Of a stretch of DNA of 11,176 nt, positions 7,560-11,176 are shown in pieces (within the stretch, counting starts at the first letter, position 1; each line of letters opens with the position of its first letter). The DNA is from Lunasporangiospora selenospora (Eukaryota > Mortierellomycota > Mortierellomycetes > Mortierellales > Mortierellaceae): assembly GCA_015680635.1 (NCBI GenBank), contig JAABOA010000266.1, positions 3,477 to 14,652 of the forward strand. Reading direction: 5' to 3'. The notes beneath the pieces were generated by a model, which saw nothing but the letters and a program-made list of their open reading frames with translations, was not told the DNA's origin and made no database searches. A program made the position numbers and the translations under genes.

Positions 7560-10140
7560 TTACAGCTTGTAGTCACCCATCCAAATCTTGGGCTTGAGGC
7601 GTGCATCGCCAAGAATGGACTCACAGATGCCAGCAATCTCAATAAGGCGCTTCTCATCCCACCATTGGGACATGAATTGGATACCAATTGGGAAACCCGT
7701 CTCATACTGGTCACCATTCGTATGCACGTATCGCTCCTTCGAAAACCCTGCAACAGCTGTGATGGCAGGGATACCTGTAAAGTTGGCCATTGTCATAAAC
7801 TGCATCCCCTTAACAGTGTTCAAGTAGTTGGACTCTCCGTGTGAGAGCGCACCGGACTGGATCTTGGGGGGGAGATTAGCCAACGTGGGCGTCACAATCA
7901 CATCCACCACTGAGTTTGATCCACCAGGGAGAGAGTAATTCGCCATGTGGTGTTTGTCATCTTGTTTGAGACCAAAGAGTGTCTCCAGGTAGCGAATGCT
8001 GCGAGTTCGCTGTTGTTGAGCTCTGATATAGTCCTATTCAATAGTAGAATGTGCATAATGTGAACACCTCGCGCGCCTGCCTAGTTGAGAGTTTAGCCAA
8101 AAAAAAAAATAAAAATAAAAATAAAAATACCTGCATCCCCAAGCTACTGGCCAGTGTCAATTCGAGTCGAGTCTGATGGTTCAGTTTACTATGGTCCTAA
8201 ATTGTGCGAAAGGTCATGATATCCTATTCATGTCAGTATATCCCTTTTACTCTCCTCTGCAGCGCGACTCATCACAGGTACTTGACTAAACAAAAAGAGT
8301 GACATACCTGAACCTTGGCCAGCATCTCGCCAGAGATAGTGATATTGTGAGCCTTGGCGTTCTCGAGCAATTCTGGGATTTCAATATCGACCAACACGGC
8401 TCCATGATCTTTGCAGAGACGGTCCAACATATCGTAGCACACCTTGGAGATCTCTTTGTGAATCACATCCTCAAACCACCGACGATATATTCCAATGCGG
8501 AGTCCCTGTAATTGACCCTTTCCACTGTTTGATGGGGATGGCAAAACAACTGGAGGTTGGATATGTGTTTGGGCAGTCTATCAATAATAAGAGAAAAGGA
8601 TAGTCAGCACGGAGTGTTATCCCAAGTTGAAGTGGCAAACTCCATAGGATGCGGAACAGGAGTAAGTTGCTCCGAATCCTTACAAGTTCATCTTGACCAG
8701 CAATGATAGCATAAACGATTGCAAGGTCCTCTACGGTGGCGCACATGGGTCCACTGACGGCGACAGAGTGTGCAAGAGGATACTCTCCACGAGCAGAGAC
8801 ACGTCCATGAGTGGGCTTGAGGCCAAAAATACCACAATAGGACGCAGGAATGCGGACTGATCCGCCTCCATCACAACCAATAGCGATTGGGCAAAGACTA
8901 TGGGATATCGGTGAGTTGATGCTTCTACGCTTCTAACAAACAAAGGTTCAATGCAGCTATACTATAACTTTGGACCTCTGGATCAGTTTTAGTGAACTTA
9001 CCCAGCACTGACAGCGGCGCCTGATCCTCCAGAGCTTCCTCCAGTTGCATGAAGAGGTTGGTATGGGTTACGTGGTGTGTTGGTGCTAGGGTTGAAGTTG
9101 GTAATTCCAAGACCTATCGCACCCATAAGTAGCTGTTGTTAGGGTTGTGATAGTCGTCAAGAGCATACAAACTGTCTTGAAATCGTGAAAAAAAAGGTCA
9201 AGCTTACCGATTTCGTGCATAGTGGACTTGCCAATGATGATCGCACCGTGTGCACGCAGTAATGCCACTAGATGAGCATCCTCCTTGGCAGGGTTCCCCT
9301 TGTTGATGTAGCTTGTACCAACGGTAGTCTCATGTCCTTCAACATCCAGCTCATCTAGCACATGGAAAAGAGGAAAAGAGGAAATGAGAGCAAGTGTTAA
9401 TTAAACCAAGAGATGGTCGTGAAAGACTGTTTTATAAGCTGTGTCAAAAGTCATCATTCACCTTTGATAACAACAGGGACGCCATCAACGATGCTCAGAG
9501 GACGGCCTTCTCCGTAGCGGAGAGTAGAGGCCTGTGCCTGTCGAAGGATAGCATCCTTCTTCCATGACCAGACGGCTCCCAAGGGTGGAGAAACACGGTC
9601 CGACTCTTGAATAGCCTCGATCAGGCGATTTGCAATCTAAGCACAAATGCCAAATTAGGAGAGCGAGAGGTTAGCAGCGGTGGATGAGAAAAAATGTCCC
9701 TCTCTTTTTTGTCGCTGCTCGGCTAGTGGGCTAGTGGAGGCACTCACTTTGTTGGGAGTGGTCCTGCCCGAGCGATATGCCACGTAAAAGTCGCGGCATG
9801 AATGGAATCTGTTTTCGCCCGAGGTTGCTTTGACGCCTTCGCCCAAGGAAGCAGCACGATCAGCCTCTTTTTGCAGCGTATCAAGAAAGTCCTTGGCGGA
9901 AAGTGTAGCTGAAGCGTCAGAGGCAGCAGCTTTGACCATGCCTCTGTGAGGCTCCCAGACAGGCACCACGGTAGGAGACTCCTCATAATCGATGGACCTC
10001 AGGACATAGAGCCCTGCGTCTTGACAGAGATGATGGACAAGTCCAGTGGATGAGCCAATCTTTTCGACGACATTTGTGAGGAATGCCAAAAGGCGTCCAT
10101 TGACAATGGGAGTTTTGGGGTCCACAAGATTATAAGACAT
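7560..10140 (-). CDS. Amidase-signature family hydrolase, eight exons, 616 aa
   Basis: The amidase-signature family hydrolyses carboxamide bonds; the substrate cannot be told from the sequence. Exons read from the minus strand: 10140-9748, 9636-9462, 9354-9208, 9113-9002, 8897-8684, 8577-8308, 8196-8131 and 8033-7560. All introns are GT-AG, 94-111 nt, phases agree, and the sum is 617 codons including the stop. The triad is complete: catalytic lysine K189 in [10 protein letters not shown], cis-serine S265 in [10 protein letters not shown], and nucleophile S289 in [13 protein letters not shown]. The spacings (76 and 24 residues) match those known for FAAH-type enzymes (75 and 24). Position 284 is cysteine where the family normally has threonine (GTD). 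About 130 residues precede the core, and the C-terminal domain includes [11 protein letters not shown] and GFPIGIQFM, typical of the fold. There is no evident signal peptide or membrane helix. The first in-frame ATG, 10140, has A at -3. The length suits fungal acetamidase-like proteins better than GatA (about 480 aa). Confidence 0.95.
8099..8128. repeat. (AAAAAT)n-type low-complexity tract in amidase intron 7
   Basis: A poly-A run and then AAAAAT units lie directly next to the intron donor, so on the coding strand the intron starts GTATTTTTATTTTT. U-rich sequence just after a donor is a known aid to 5' splice-site use, and here it would sit right after the 66-nt exon. Confidence 0.7.
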
Positions 10141-10689
10141 GATGTAAGCGAGAGCGGGAGAATGTAATGACGAGTGCTGCAAGGGTAGGGGTGAAGAGCA
10201 AAGTCAGTGATGAGAAAAGAGAGGGGGAAGAAAAAGAAGGTGGGCGCAGAGTCGAAGCGGAGGAGCCGGATGCTCTACTTATGAACGGATGACAAACCAG
10301 CCGCCTGTTCTGGTGCGCATTCTTCCGGGATTTCTGCCATCACCACTACGCCCGCTCCACGGAGGCACCGCGGCTCGGGGCGGCCCCCCAACCAGGAATG
10401 CACACAACGCGGCCTCGATTGCAGGTGGAGCAAGAAAGAGAGAAAAAGCCTGAGAAGGCAGAGAGCTTTGAGACAAGAGCTTTGGTGTGACAGGCAGGCA
10501 GACTGTCCACTGTTTTTTCAGCTTTGCCGCGGAGCCTCATGGTGCACCTGCAGTTGCAGTTGCAGTCGCGTAATACTCAAACCTGGACCAGGTGGCTGGG
10601 TTCTTGATTCATGTCTACGACACGTCTTGTCACGCCCCCTGGATTGTGGCAGACCTCGCGCGTCGTGCTGCAGACCTCCTCGGGCTGAA
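10141..10689. promoter_or_regulatory. Divergent spacer with amidase leader
   Basis: On the minus strand, 10260 to 10184 is pyrimidine-rich (CTTCTTTTTCTTCCCCCTCTCTTTTCTC), as expected before a fungal gene. CCCTTGCAG, ending at 10177, resembles a 3' splice site, so a 5' UTR intron is possible. Toward the plus-strand frame, CTGTTTTTTCAG ending at 10521 is another good acceptor-like site, and 10550-10566 holds three GCAGTT-type units. A GC-rich patch lies around 10340-10390. No gene is otherwise supported here. Confidence 0.4.
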
Positions 10690-11082
10690 ATGCAATTTAT
10701 CGATTACGACAAAGTGCACCGCCTCGGGCATTTGCTCATTGTCTTCAGGCATAGTGTCGCCCACGTACTAAAGAAACCTCTCCGCCCGTTAATACCAATT
10801 GAAGTATTGCGGCGGCGAGGTATAGTGGATCTCTCCTTCTATTTAATCGAGTCGCTTCCAAAACCAGTTCCTGGTGTGAATGGATTGTCAGCATTCCAAG
10901 GAGAGGATGGCCGCCAGGCACTGTACGACGAAAAGTATGAAGGGGTGTATCATTGGGTATCCCAACTTGGCTACATGTGCGGGTGTATTCCCAACGCTAG
11001 ACTAAGACAGGCTCACGGCGCACAAGCGAAATACAATTTGGCTCGCGAAGGGCTTACTATACCAGGGGGTGATGAGAAATAG
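10690..11082 (+). CDS. Uncharacterised open frame, 130 aa from first ATG
   Basis: The frame is open from at least 10468 to the TAG at 11080-11082, about 205 codons, but the only in-frame ATG of the first part is at 10690 (GAAATGC, G at -3). The upstream 74 codons are Cys-rich and read like translated spacer. From 10690 the protein has a hydrophobic start (LGHLLIVF), a basic stretch (RHSVAHVLKKPLRP, EVLRRRG) and a mixed C-terminal half (DEKYEGVYHWVSQLGYMCGC). I recognise no family. It may be a small fungal-specific protein, an exon that begins at the acceptor at 10521, or a chance frame. It is transcribed away from the amidase, with 549 bases between the starts. Confidence 0.35.
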   Translation: MQFIDYDKVHRLGHLLIVFRHSVAHVLKKPLRPLIPIEVLRRRGIVDLSFYLIESLPKPVPGVNGLSAFQGEDGRQALYDEKYEGVYHWVSQLGYMCGCIPNARLRQAHGAQAKYNLAREGLTIPGGDEK

Positions 11083-11176
11083 TGAGAAAGAAATGGACAC
11101 AAGACACGGTGGTGCAGAAGGGCCCTGCCCCATTATCCTTGCGTGCGTGCGTGTTTTTCTTTTCTTTTCTTTTTTT
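11083..11176. other. Right edge: GCGT and TTTTC simple repeats
   Basis: After the open frame, 11141-11153 is a GCGT microsatellite of about three units, and 11153-11176 is a T-rich TTTTC repeat running to the edge. Pyrimidine tracts like this precede genes elsewhere in the window, so a plus-strand gene may start just beyond the edge. Nothing else is visible. Confidence 0.6.

Noticed and set aside
7560-10140. Amidase and glutathione synthetase as a functional cluster for gamma-glutamyl metabolism.
   Set aside because: Same-strand adjacency with separate leaders is ordinary in fungi, and the amidase substrate is unknown. Nothing in the sequence links the two.
10680-10692. Possible frameshift linking a short frame starting at about 10610 (MSTTRLVTPPGLWQTSR) to the 130-codon frame.
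   Set aside because: The two frames have no splice signals between them and there is no homologue in mind to justify invoking a sequencing error.

Overview
The window looks like nuclear DNA of a filamentous or early-diverging fungus. Both recognisable genes are split by many short GT-AG introns (mostly 70-180 nt) with fungal-style splice sites. Their leaders are pyrimidine-rich, and the spacers carry CA, GA and TTTTC microsatellites. Intron density, base composition and leader style would suit a Mucoromycota/Mortierella-type fungus, but that placement is an impression, not a demonstration. Nothing prokaryotic, viral or CRISPR-like is visible.

Layout. Bases 1 to about 4300 are gene-poor. They hold microsatellites, a three-copy minisatellite of about 39 bp (plus a possible fourth decayed copy), a short diverged duplication, a run of three GTGGCAGTGCA repeats with a perfect hairpin, and a few weak coding-like stretches. 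At 4300-4555 there is a plus-strand structure resembling a fungal gene start: a CT-rich leader, an ATG, a 17-nt exon and a 64-nt intron. The frame closes after 23 codons. It converges on the gene at 4607-7225, a complete glutathione synthetase on the minus strand that I rebuilt as nine exons encoding 488 residues. One of its introns uses a GC donor. A 334-bp spacer separates it from a second minus-strand gene at 7560-10140, a complete amidase-signature hydrolase rebuilt as eight exons encoding 616 residues, with the whole Ser-Ser-Lys triad. Beyond its leader, a divergent plus-strand reading frame (130 codons from its first ATG, 10690-11082) has no recognised family. The window ends in GCGT and TTTTC simple repeats.

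How the genes relate. Glutathione synthetase makes glutathione from gamma-glutamylcysteine and glycine. The amidase lies upstream on the same strand, but each gene appears to have its own leader, so I see no operon. A shared role in gamma-glutamyl or amide metabolism would be speculation. I found no convincing new multi-gene system. The most useful points are the GC-AG intron, the 66-nt amidase exon, the orphan gene start facing GSH2 and the GTGGCAGTGCA repeat cluster.
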